From Enchytraeus crypticus (taxonomy: Eukaryota; Annelida; Clitellata; Enchytraeida; Enchytraeidae): a stretch of 64,000 nucleotides of DNA. The stretch lies in contig CAJHZI010000191.1 in assembly GCA_905160935.1 (NCBI GenBank), positions 160,001-224,000 of the forward strand, given 5' to 3'. The position numbers and the translations under genes were made by a program. Position 1 is the stretch's first letter, and each line of letters opens with the position of its first letter. Shown here piece after piece: positions 1 through 10,235 of this stretch. The notes beneath the pieces were generated by a model. It ran no database searches and was not told the origin of the DNA. It saw only the letters and a program-made list of their open reading frames with translations.

Positions 1-1030
1 TATGACAAACATGTTTAAAATGGTTTATGATAAATATGCTTAAAAATTCACAATTGACAATGTTGAACGGACGACTGTCACAGAATGTTAAAAAGATCAT
101 AACAGATCTGTTAAATTCTGTAAGTAAAAATATAGTGTTCGACTCCCAAGTAAGCCTACTGAACATGCATCTCTGAACCCCCAGCTGTTTTTAAAACTCG
201 TGTCAATATCTCTTCTTTTCACTACAACAATGCTCAACAATTAAAGGCGAATTACGAATAATACTTGCAATTAATTAGTTGGAAAAACTACACTCGCAGT
301 ACAAAGAGGCTTAAAAATTTAAGAGAAACTCTTTGCGATATTTTTAGCAAGCCGGAAGTGTTGGAGGACTTTAGAGATCGGAGTACGTGTTGTCACTAAG
401 CTCTCGAGATTTAATTATCGACAAACCTTATTGAGCGAAAAAAAAAAAAAAAAACGGTGCAGGATTATTAAAACAAAAAGAACTTTGACGTCGTATCACA
501 TGCGGTTTTCAATGGCGCAGAAATGCAATATGTCTGTTAATTGGAAAATGTAATCAGATGATTATATTGTTCGATATTCCGATTTCACGGTGGAGTTACA
601 ATTAACAGGTAAAACGGGATACATCCGAAAACATGATTTAGAGTTAATTCATCTGATACTATTTGAATATGAGCACAAACACGGTGTTGCCGAATCGAAA
701 AGTAGATCAAAGCCTGTTTAGCGCCAGTTTCTTGTCTCGAAAATATGTCTGCGAAAATAAGCTTGTCGTTATTTCACTGAAATAGTTACAGGCATGCCTT
801 TAGGTCTACAGCACTAAATTAAAGCATGTGCTATCTATAAATTTACTATCTTAAGGCTAATACTGTTTTCTGTTAAATGGTAGCCCTTGGGTTCTCGTTA
901 CTGTTCTTTAACACAGGTACTATATGTGCTAAATGTCGAAGCACACTCTACAGCCTAAGTAAGGAATTTCTATTGGAGTAAATAACGAATAAATCAATCA
1001 TTCACGAATAATCAGCCTTACTATACATGT
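1..1030. other. AT-rich sequence without recognisable gene
   Basis: No open frame of useful length and no recognised repeat. An A-run of about 18 bases lies near 439-456. I see nothing that supports a function. Confidence 0.6.
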
Positions 1031-1036
1031 ATAATC

Positions 1037-1038
<2 letters not shown>

Positions 1039-1100
<62 letters not shown>

Positions 1101-1119
1101 ATATATACATGTACATTTA

Positions 1120-1163
<44 letters not shown>
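1039..1163. repeat. (AT)n microsatellite with ATGTAC interruptions
   Basis: Almost pure alternating AT, interrupted by short palindromic ATGTAC/ACATGT blocks. The tyrosine/isoleucine-rich frames on both strands here are translations of this tract and not genes. Confidence 0.95.
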
Positions 1164-1294
1164 CTGCTGTACTATTAGCTTTGCTAGAGCCAATTTTTCT
1201 CTAATCAGAATTATCTTTAGACTGGTATATTATCAATACATCCTAGTTCAGGTGGGCCTCAACTGTATGGACATCTAAGTGACAATATTTTTTT

Positions 1295-1480
1295 TCCAGA
1301 TGAGATTGATGACTCTAATGTCTCTTGGATGAGAAACGATTCATGAGATCTTAAGTTCGAATCCCAACCGATACATCTCCGATATTGCCCTTTCAGCACG
1401 ATTGCAAACTTAACTTTTACCTTTCTTATTCTGATTTTCATGCCAGAGTTAAAAGAGGCACATAAAATGCTCATAATTTG
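1295..1480 (+). mobile_element. Probable degenerate tRNA-derived SINE
   Basis: A strong B-box-like motif, AGTTCGAATCCCAACC, lies near 1353-1370. It is preceded by a weak A-box-like stretch near 1310-1330. The following ~60 bases (GATATTGCCC...AACTTAACTTTTACC) loosely parallel the 3' part of SINE-1 (GACATCGCTT...ACGTTAAC). It may be a diverged relative of that family. An unrelated B-box lookalike cannot be excluded. Confidence 0.4.
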
Positions 1481-1691
1481 CCTTTCCCCACTCCTTCTCT
1501 GAAGTGGGACATGCAGTTGTGTAGCAGAGAAATACCTGATTTGATTATATGAGGTATTACTGAGGAATCAATACGAATTAGCCCAGACTTTACGAGACCT
1601 TTCCTATTGATAGATCTACGTGTATAGCCTATTCTTTTATTTTAGAGATTTCACTTTTAAACCTTCCTTGAGTGGTCTATGGTATGTCTGT

Positions 1692-1830
1692 ATGTTTATC
1701 TATCTATCTCTATATCTCTTTCTGTCTATCTATATCTATCTCTAACTCTCTTTATATCTCTATTTCTCTCTATTGATCTCTATCCGTCTATCTCTTTCTC
1801 TCTCTCACTCTCTCTCTCTCTCTCTCACGC
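1692..1830. repeat. Pyrimidine-rich CTAT/CT simple repeat
   Basis: Degenerate CTAT and CTCT repeats ending in a purer (CT)n run near 1797-1828. Confidence 0.9.
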
Positions 1831-2800
1831 TTGTTCAAAATAACGATTAATTTTTTTAAATAGCAAATATAAAAATTGTATCGTGCCAACTGATTAATGA
1901 AAAATGCATCGACCGACATCATTACAATGTAAAAAATGTCTTTAGTAGATCAGTTTACGGATGAAGTGTCGTTATAGATGAATTTCTATACTACAATATT
2001 TTGATGAAACTACTGTACATGTAAATAATATTTAGCATTTAGATCGTGCAGTATGTAGATTAAGTATTAAATAGATTAAATACTAGGGCAATCAAGCGAT
2101 ATAAAATATTTGATAAACGATTAATCTTTATTTAGGTTTTTTGAGCCTAAATTCGCTGCTGAAACATTTTAGGGGTCAGTGATCTAATTTTTGACGCTAT
2201 TTCCCTAGTTGTCACAATAATGCTTAATTTTCGCATATATGGGTCAATTGAGCAATGATAGCAGGTTATCTGCTCCCATGTCTAGTGGTCTATAATAGAA
2301 CTACTTGTATGTATAATACATGGATACTACCTGATAGACAAATTTGGTGTTATCAGAAATTAGTATCTTATATTTGAAATAAATAGCCATTTCTGTCAGT
2401 TAATAGAATTAAAAAGCTCTAGAATTGTAATTTGTTCCATTTTAGAAGTTCATGTTGACAAATGAGACCAGTTTGAAGAAAGATCTGGGTATAACGTTTG
2501 CATAGAGGGTGCACACTCGCTGACATTGCTGAATTATAGATGAGGCTGGATTCGTGACGTTTCGTGATGTCTGCTTGTGCAATCCCCCCCCCCCCCTCAC
2601 GTTCCTCCTTGTAATCCGCAAAGATCAAAGTTTAATTTCTGTTAAATAAACTAACATCTGAAACATATAGCGCATACCTAAAGTAAACTATAATTATGCT
2701 AAATCCGTTTTATACCTTTGAAATTTTTATTTTATATTAGAATTGAATGCTAGGGATCTACACCTTACCTTTAGTCTCCAATGATCGAACAGTTTCTAGA
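1831..2800. other. AT-rich unique sequence; poly-C run at 2584-2596
   Basis: No gene recognised. The 13-C homopolymer at 2584-2596 is conspicuous against an AT-rich background and is a likely length-variable site. The small minus-strand frame that crosses it has no recognisable similarity. Confidence 0.6.
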
Positions 2801-2805
2801 ATCCT

Positions 2806-2935
2806 ACATCCTAATAATCCTTTGAATCCCAGTTAGTTTAGAATTTTTTAGCAATTTCTGGATTTTATGCGCTCACCACCAGAATGCCCTTTCTGTCGTT
2901 GAAGTTCTATAAACCTACAGTTCATGATATTCTCA
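2806..2935 (+). mobile_element. Family C dispersed repeat, degraded copy
   Basis: Contains the family C landmarks in order: CTTTGAATCCCAGTTAG, GCAATTTCTGGA, GCGCTCACCA, GAATGCCCTTTCTG. The same order recurs at 3395, 10052, 23228 and 53370 on this strand, and inverted at 33045, 56255 and 60640. The (CAT)n end seen in better copies is missing here. Confidence 0.6.
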
Positions 2936-3006
2936 AGATTAAAATGTATAATTAACCGTTATAAATTGTATGTATGAGAAAGAACGATAGATTCAAGTTT
3001 TAACGT

Positions 3007-3056
3007 CTTCCACAGTGGGCTGTCAGGTATCAATTCCTGACAGCCCACTGTGGAAG
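3007..3056. repeat. Perfect 21-bp inverted repeat with 8-nt loop
   Basis: The arm at 3007-3027 (CTTCCACAGTGGGCTGTCAG plus G) is exactly complementary to 3036-3056. The loop TATCAATT lies at 3028-3035. Pairing stops immediately outside. It is GC-richer than its surroundings and has no adjacent recognisable transposon. Confidence 0.95.
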
Positions 3057-3394
3057 GCCCAGGCTTGGAACCCTAACGTGCTATTCTCACTGAACCTTTG
3101 TAGTTTGAAAACAGATCTTAAGCTTATATGATTGAACCTTTTTAGCCAGAACTGTGAGCTAGCAGACTAAAATAAACTTAAATTTGTCAGTAATGGCAAT
3201 TTTTTAACAAAACTGAAACTATCAAAACGAAATTTATATATTCTGAAATCAAAATTATTAAATCATATCAAAGATTTTTTAAACAATATTCAAACCAGCG
3301 TAGGTCAACCAAACTTCAAAACAGCAAACGAATCAATGAAAACAAAATTCGAACCAGAACAATTCACTTAATATTATATACTGAATTCAATTGT

Positions 3395-3550
3395 CATATT
3401 CATCATCATCATCTTCCCTTGAATCCCAATTTAACTGGGTTCGGGACAAGAAAAGAAACTTTTCCATTCGTGTTTGACAATTTAGTATCAGTTTCTGGAT
3501 CATAGGTGCTCGCCAACCGAATGCCCTTTCTGGCGTTAGTTTGTAAGTTT
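3395..3550 (+). mobile_element. Family C dispersed repeat, near full length
   Basis: Reading 5'-3' on this strand it begins with (CAT)n, then CTTCCCTTGAATCCCAATTT, TTTTCCATTCGT, TTTCTGGATC, GCTCGCCAACCGAATGCCC, TTTCTGGCGTT. In its probable sense orientation (minus strand) the element would end in a (GAT)n tail, as retroposons with simple-repeat tails do. It directly abuts a family A copy. I see no tRNA or 5S promoter in it, so its class is uncertain. Confidence 0.7.
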
Positions 3551-3551
3551 T

Positions 3552-3800
3552 ACATCTCTCTCAGTGCACTGACTGCCTACTGGCAGGTCTATGGTATATA
3601 ATGCCTCCACTCACCTATATCTTCCGATTTTCTATTCATGTCCACATACGAGTGGATCTTTAAATCATCTTACATTCCTTTTGATGCACTATTGTCTTTA
3701 AGGGATTCTGCTTATGACGATGTGCTTATGTCAACTTCCACTAAATTTACAGGGCAGGGACGTCATGCCTTGAGAACACAATTCTGTTTGCTCATACAAT
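3552..3800 (+). mobile_element. Family A dispersed repeat, long form
   Basis: The core runs CTCTCAGTGCACTGACTGCC, TACTGGCAGGTC, TATGGTATATAATGCCTCCA, followed by CATGTCCACATACGAGTGGA and CTTTAAATCATC. This long form is shared with 5667-5915. Shorter copies lie at 6050, 25458, 28438, 54490 and elsewhere. A 65-residue open frame here and a similar one at 5762 are translations of this repeat. No promoter or coding capacity is recognised. Confidence 0.75.
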
Positions 3801-5585
3801 CCAGTTTACCCATTCTATTACCCGTATTATTATAATATTTATTACCCATATTGCTTATCCATGTTTACCAATATTATTCTTCAACCAGTAATAATATGTG
3901 AGAATTATAAATTTTTAATTAGAGTTTTATATTCACAGCACGTAGGAGGTCATACAGAGCAATGCCCTATATGCTACTCATCTGAGACCAGACTCCTGCA
4001 GTACATTGCACAGTCCACTCTACGCGTGAGAGCTAAATCTTCTATAATTGCATCTCATGTGGGCTAATATATCGTACGTTGACGGGAAATTGTATGGTGG
4101 AAAAAAATGAAAATGTTACAAAGTGTAACAATAATGGAATTAGTAGTTGAGAGAGAGAGAGAGAGAGAGAGTTTATGAGAGAAATTAAAGAATGAGTGGC
4201 ATAAGGAAGAGAGAACGTGAAAGGCAGAAGAAACAGAGATCGACAAAGAATCGTGAAAGAGAGAAATAGAGAAACAAAGATCTAGAATCATGGGAGACGG
4301 TGAAGAATCGTGAAGAATTTAACACTGTAATTGTGTTTTCAGTAAAATAAGTTAACCCAGAATAATATGGCTATTTTTAAATTGTTGCAATTTATGAGAA
4401 AAGTGGAAAATAAAGCAATGCCAGTAAGACCTATTTAGAACTGCTTAAGTTAAAGCTGTACTTTATACGACATCTTTGTTTGGACTGTAGTATCTTACTG
4501 GAGAAAATTAGCGAACCCTGCACGAATCCACTTTCTTCAGATAACATAATAAAGAAAAAATTTCGAACCTTCGGAATTGAGACGACGAAAATTGTCAGAT
4601 TTATTATTGTGACTTGCAAAATCCCCCGTTCCGTAAAATTTACTTGAAGGACTTGAAATACATCATCATAAATTTCTTAAACCTGTAAACTGAAATAAAT
4701 TGAAGTTACGTAAGTTTGCTATTTTCTATGTTGGTGTTTTAAGAAATATTTCTGAAATCTCAAGCTGTATGATTTCATATTAGAGTCTTAAAATATTTGA
4801 TTTAGGCCTATAAGGGTTTAATTAAGTAGGCCTATACGGCCTATACCCCTAGTATCTTCTCAAAACAGCATGAGAAAGAAATCCAAATTGACTGCATGTT
4901 GTCGCAGTGGAAGAGTTACGTAGTTGACGTTATAGGTAGCAATTCCTTTTAAATCGTAGCAATTGATCGATTTTCATTGAACATAAAAACGTAGTTTCTA
5001 ATATTTCATCAATAAATTTAAAGTCCGGTTTAAATTATAACAGCAAAAATCACTTTGATATAATTAATGCTATATTGTACAATGGCTGATTTATAGAGGC
5101 CTTTCTTACTAGATCAGATTCTCAGTTATTTTCAATGCAATTCGTACATTAAGTTCATCACAACATACAGAGGTGGCAGGTATTTGTAGAATTAATGTTA
5201 CAGTTTATAAGAACCGATCACAATTCTCTCAGATTTCGTCTGTAGAGGCAATAACCAGGTGGAGTGTTCACTTAAAGAGTTTTCCTACTAAGAAACTCAT
5301 ACCTGTGCAAATGTTCAAATAGTGTTATGCGTTAGGTAACGCCACGAAAATAAAATCTTTCCAAAGGTCTTGGGATCAATTCCCGATAGAGCTTATAAGA
5401 ATGTAAAATCTCTGGCATTCAAAGGACAGGTAAAATGGATAATTGACAAAACTGCCTAATGATTCAATATACGGTAATAAAAATGATAGTTATTATCATA
5501 GATCATCATGCACAATAATGCTTGTTTAAATCATGGAAATTAAAGTTTCTAAATGTTGTACATTTTCTCCGAGTAGGCTCTCCTT
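3801..5585. other. AT-rich unique sequence with short (GA)n
   Basis: No gene recognised. A (GA)n run lies at about 4149-4171, followed by a purine-rich stretch to about 4300. Three TAGGCCTA-type motifs lie near 4805-4850 (see findings). Confidence 0.6.
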
Positions 5586-5589
5586 CAGT

Positions 5590-5602
5590 ATATATATATA
5601 CA

Positions 5603-5642
<40 letters not shown>
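5590..5642. repeat. (AT)n microsatellite
   Basis: Pure TA alternation with an ACAGT interruption, immediately upstream of a family A copy. Confidence 0.95.
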
Positions 5643-5644
<2 letters not shown>

Positions 5645-5666
5645 GTGTGCATCTATATGTGCGTGT

Positions 5667-5915
5667 GTCTCTCTTAGTGTACTGCCTACTGGCAGTACAC
5701 TAAGAGAGAGGTCCATGGTATATAGCGCCTAAACTCATCGCTATCTTTCATTTTCTTCTTCATGTCCACATACGAGTGGATCTTTAAATCATCAAGAACG
5801 TTCCTTTTAATACACTATTATTCTTGGGGGGATTCTGATTATAACGAGGTGGGCCCCCTATGCCTTCCTCAGCTTCGACTAACATTTACTGGGCGTTCCC
5901 TGAGAAAACCACCCT
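5667..5915 (+). mobile_element. Family A repeat with perfect 19-bp hairpin at its end
   Basis: A long-form copy homologous to 3552-3800 (CATGTCCACATACGAGTGGA shared exactly). Its first ~40 bases form a perfect palindrome: 5668-5686 pairs with 5691-5709 around the loop TACT. Other copies pair only through CTGCC-TACT-GGCAG, so the hairpin has been extended here. Confidence 0.8.
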
Positions 5916-5924
5916 GTTTGCACA

Positions 5925-6055
5925 AACACACACACAGACATGCATATATATACACATGTATATATATACAGTATGTGTATATATATGTATATATACATGT
6001 ATATAAATAAATAAATAAATAAATAAATAAATATATATATATATAAATATCCACT
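5925..6055. repeat. Compound microsatellite: (CA)n, ATGTAC-rich AT, (AAAT)n
   Basis: A short CA run, then TATA/ATGT alternation, then about ten AAAT units at 6003-6032, then (AT)n. The open frames crossing it on both strands are simple-sequence artefacts. Confidence 0.95.
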
Positions 6056-6140
6056 CGTATGTGGGAATGAAGAGGAAGACGGGAGATAGAGATGAGTAGA
6101 GGCGTTTTATACCATGGACCTGCCAGTGGGCGGTGCACTA
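6050..6140 (-). mobile_element. Family A repeat, reverse orientation, between two AT tracts
   Basis: Reverse-complement family A landmarks: CCACTCGTATGTGGGAATGA, GAGTAGAGGCGTTTTATACC, ATGGACCTGCCAGTGGGCGG. It is sandwiched between (AAAT)n/(AT)n on the left and (AT)n on the right. Confidence 0.75.
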
Positions 6141-6183
6141 ATATATATATATATACATACATGTATATATATATATACCTAGG

Positions 6184-6228
<45 letters not shown>

Positions 6229-6265
6229 TAGGCTATATATAAAGTTTATAAACAGTATATATATA
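6140..6265. repeat. (AT)n microsatellite
   Basis: Two AT blocks separated by CCTAGGCCTA. The second is about 45 bp of nearly pure TA. Confidence 0.95.
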
Positions 6266-6785
6266 TTTTTCTAGGAATGGAACAAATTTCCCATATAATT
6301 TCCTCGGGGATGTGCTAATAATTCACCGAGGGATGGGGGAAATGCTGACAGGCAGATTTTTCTCTCAAGAAAGCGGTAATGATAATTGACGGAGGGGGCC
6401 CAAAGCACGCACCCTTAAGAAATATTTGAGATATTTATTTAAATCCTCATCTGAATGTCCAGTAGCTTTTAATTTCCTTTCGTTTTCTTGGATTCAATGA
6501 GTCCTGCAAAATGACTCGAAATACTGAAATGTCAGGTGTAATGTTCGCTGACTATACATGTACACCTCAGAGTCAGAGTTGTACAGAAATAACGCTGCTG
6601 CAGATTTCTCGAGGATTGTTAACAAGTCGTAGTTGCAAACATCTACAATTTAGTAAATGCTGTTGAGTGTTGACGCAATTACTAGTAATCCAAAATATCT
6701 CCACGGATTTGTACTTTAATAGAATAGGCCTTGATAAATTTGGATTAATCAAAAGTCATTGACATATTTTGCCCTTACTATTAAC
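6266..6785. other. Unique sequence, no gene recognised
   Basis: Nothing identifiable. There is a slightly GC-richer patch at 6300-6420. Confidence 0.5.
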
Positions 6786-6789
6786 AAGT

Positions 6790-6935
6790 CATTAATATGT
6801 ATATGTACACTTATATAAGTACACGTGTACATATACACGTCGTGTATGTGTCGTGCATATGTACACTTGTATAAGTACACGTGTATATGTACACGTGTAT
6901 ATGTACACGTCGTGTATATGTCGTCTATATGTACA
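6790..6935. repeat. ACGTGTAC-rich self-complementary cryptic repeat
   Basis: Repeated GTACACGTGTA, TATGTACACGTC and GTCGTGTATATG blocks. Most are self-complementary (TACACGTGTA is a perfect palindrome), so the block can fold in many registers. It runs directly into the 34-bp array downstream. Confidence 0.85.
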
Positions 6936-7155
6936 CGTTAAGACGTATATATAGATTCATCTATACATACATTAAGAGGTATATATAGATTCATCTACAC
7001 ATACATTAAAACGTATATATAGATTCATCTGTACATACATTAAGAGGTATATATAGATTCATCTATACATACATAAAGACGTATATATAGATTCATCTAT
7101 ACATACATTAAGACGTATATATAGATTCATCTATACATACATTAAGACGTATAAT
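6936..7155. repeat. 34-bp tandem array, about six units
   Basis: GATTCAT recurs at 6954, 6988, 7022, 7056, 7090 and 7124, an exact 34-bp period. Each unit contains the hairpin TATAGAT-TC-ATCTATA followed by CATACATTAAGACG. Variation between units is confined to single bases (GAGG/GACG, TACAC/TATAC). Confidence 0.95.
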
Positions 7156-7221
7156 TTTATATAGATTTAGATGAAAATTTCATTGTAAACAATGCCTGCC
7201 TGGCGCACTGTTTTAATGCTA

Positions 7222-7368
7222 TCACTGGTAAAAGCTTAAAGCGAAGTTTAACGTCAGTTTCCTAGCTCGAAAGCAATGTCAGTGACGGTCGAGTCCAGGA
7301 TTTGAACCCCACACGTACTGATTCGCGGTCGAATATCTTACCGACATCGCCACTGACTCCAGTCACTG
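7222..7368 (-). mobile_element. SINE-1 (tRNA-derived), reverse copy
   Basis: Read on the minus strand it carries an A-box-like TGGCGATGTCGGTAAGATAT, a B-box-like GGGGTTCAAATCCTGGACTC, then CACTGACATTGC and AACTGACGTTAAAC. The internal Pol III promoter arrangement marks it as a tRNA-derived SINE. The 5' inverted extension seen in other copies is partly deleted here. Confidence 0.85.
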
Positions 7369-10050
7369 ACGGTATTAATGCTAAACTTGAATATCTGATA
7401 AAACTTACACGTATCAGGTAAACAGGAGGATAGGAATTTTAATCTTAGCAGAAACGTTTCTGGCAGTGTTTAAGAGGTTTGGAAGCTGATGTTTAATTGT
7501 ACTTCTTAGTATAAAGTCGTTGATCTGTTAATGTCACGTTATGTCTTAACTTCTATTAATCTTTACTCTAAAGCTTCAAATGACAATGATATTAGCAGTT
7601 TAAAAAGGCATGGAAATATATAGACTGTTAATCTCTGGACTCGATTCAACCTTTAACTACATCTTTTCTAGCTGAAAAAGTAGCTAAACTTTTGACATTT
7701 AATTTTACGCGAGAAATCCATTGAGTGCAGTGAGATCAATAATAAACTTTGCAAAAGGTAAATTTCAACTCTTAAAAATGTAAACTATTAACTATTTCAG
7801 AACTATTTCAACTATATAACTATCTCAACTCTTAACTATTCCAACTATAAACTATCTCAATTCGTAACTATTTAAACTATTAAATATTTTGTTTAAGCTG
7901 ACACAATTTCCGGATTCCGCACAAACGGATGTAAGCTTTCCGGTTATTTTTACAACACGGTTTTAACGGGCATCATTGAAGTGGAATGCTTTGAGTTTAA
8001 ATTCCGCTCACGTGGCACGCGATAAATCAATGAACGTCTTGGCCTCTTTGAACGGACCCTAATGCGCTTAAGGACCTCAATCCAAGTTGTTACTGACCCG
8101 AACTGAACTGAATGCAAAACTCCAAAAACGCTCTGAGCGTCTATAGTTGCTTAACAAATTTCGGGATGGCTTCTTTCTTGCAGTCAAATTCTAAAGTTAT
8201 TTATCTTCAGTTGTTTGCTAAATGGGAGGTCTAAGGTGTCTAAGGTATAAATACTTTTTCGCAGTCTGCTTTCATGCTTCATGACCACACTTTGTCTATC
8301 AATAAATTAATCTCTCCAAAGCAGCTGCACCTCTTTCACATTTAAATGCTGTTCATTTTCTTGGAAATATTGCCTTCTTCAGTGGTTAATTCCTTGTTTT
8401 TCTAGGTTCTTCCTTAGTCGTCTCTTGCACGTTCAGTTTTGAAATTTATTTTTTTAGTGGGCGGACATACACAGTAAAATCTAAATTGTGTGATCCTAAA
8501 TAAGAAATTATTTAATAAATAAAAATTGATTAATTTAATTAATAAATACTTATTAAATTAAATTAAAATGAATAAATAGGTTAACTTTTATCTATCAGTT
8601 CAATGTGATACGAGACCTAACTGTCTTATATCGACTTATTAAAAAATTATGTTTATGATTGGAATCAATCAGTCATTCAATCAATAAATCATCAAGAACC
8701 TATCTCCCAGTTCTTCACTCAAAGGCGATATCATCTACTTGTCAAGTGGCAAAGACAATTTCACTCATTTAGTGTCATACTAAATATTACCTGTGTCGCA
8801 AACGGATTATCTATGTCCATATCCTGTTACCTATGTTCATAGCCTCTTACCTACATAGCTCTCACCCCCCCCCTCCCGTGTTACTCCAGAAGCACATTTT
8901 ATCTCGCATACATTAGCTCGGTGGCTCGTTACTTAACTTAATGGACTGAACAGGCTGTTTGTCTCAGATTGACTGATCGACCGTATCTCAAGCGACATCT
9001 TACTGCTGTTCCTTGAAATTACTATTGCAAATATCAAATCATGCAAACATTGCTGTCTCATTCGTCATTTACTGTGACATCTCGTGAGTCTGCTGTATCA
9101 TGGCTGTGCTCTCACCCTCTACGCAAAAGTTTCAAAAATATACAATTTATTGTATTTAATAGTTCAAACACCATAAACGAACAGTTTTTGATGATTTTCG
9201 AGTTGATTGTGATTTAATAAGTAGACACATTAAGAACGGAATATGTTTTATCGTTTCACGAAATTTTCGGTATTACGAAAAATAGTTTATATTAATATTA
9301 ATTAAGTCAGAAAATTTCACGGTCTTGGAAAAGAATGCCGTTTTTAATTTATGATTGAATTTTAATAAAGTATTTGCTCCATTATTTTGATTAGAAATAC
9401 CCTCTCATTTTTTTATAAAATATTTTTTGTTGTTGCATTGAAATAATACAAATCTTTTTAAAATAATATTTAACGACTACTTAATGGTTTCTGTCTTGCG
9501 CACCTCCACTCCGCTTTTTGAGAAGACTTCAAAGTTCTGAGACAATTTTGAGATTCGGTTTCTTAATGAAATGATCTGATAGGGGCGACACGCTCGGTAC
9601 AACTGACGTCACAGAATTATGTTGAGTTAACGAATGATGAATACTGTGGGCTTGTTAAACGTATGACATCATCTAAAGCTGTTCTAGCGTATCTCGATAT
9701 TTCTACAGGCAGAGTTTATAATATTTAATGTTTATTATAATGTGTAATATTTATGTATAATGTTTAATGTTTATGTATTATGTATAAGTTTATGTATAAT
9801 ATTTATAATAATTTAAGAGTTTATAATAATATTTATTATTTTTGTGATCACCATTGTGATCAATTGACCTTTATCGCTGATAATATAGAGCAGGGTAAGT
9901 TTTCTAACTACGTCTGCAAAGAAGCTGCAACAATCGACTTTCTCAAATCCACAATGACTGCTGTAGAAATTTTCGTTAATAGAAATAATTTAACGAAACA
10001 CAATTCAACGGTTATACAATCTGTGTATCATACGTTCCTAACCAAATTGT
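7369..10050. other. AT-rich sequence with small repeat fragments, no gene
   Basis: It holds a degenerate AACTATTTC/AACTATCTC repeat (about 7780-7885), a degraded family D copy (about 8230-8410; GCAGTCTGCTTTCATGC shared with 39770), and a fragment near 8670-8745 (AAATCATCAAGAACCTATCT...GCGATATCA) similar to 62065-62125. The rest is unrecognised. The 91-residue frame at 9780-10055 has no recognisable features. Confidence 0.5.
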
Positions 10051-10051
10051 T

Positions 10052-10235
10052 TTGATAACCACCATCATCATGTTGTCGTGAATCCATAATACAGCAAGGG
10101 CAGGGATACGAATAAACCTTTAAACTTTTCCATTCGTCTTGAAAGGTCTCGAAAAAAATTGTAAAAATTTATGTAGCGTAGGCGTTCACCAGACGAATGC
10201 CGTTTCAAATTTGGTAAATAACTGTTAGGCCTACA
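10052..10235 (+). mobile_element. Family C dispersed repeat, diverged copy
   Basis: Begins CACCATCATCATG, then GTGAATCC, GGGATACGAATAAACC, TTTTCCATTCGTCTTGAAA, GGCGTTCACCAGACGAATGC. The order matches the other family C copies, with the (CAT)n end on the left. Confidence 0.65.

Noticed and set aside
1295..1480. Functional tRNA gene based on the GTTCGAATCCC motif
   Set aside because: No acceptor stem or anticodon arm can be paired around it. It fits a SINE-type relic better. The same applies to the B-box-like sites at 59163 and 61010.
3638..6010. Frames at 3638 and 5762 starting with the same MSTYEWIFKSS peptide
   Set aside because: Both are read through family A repeat DNA. The frames diverge and stop at different places.
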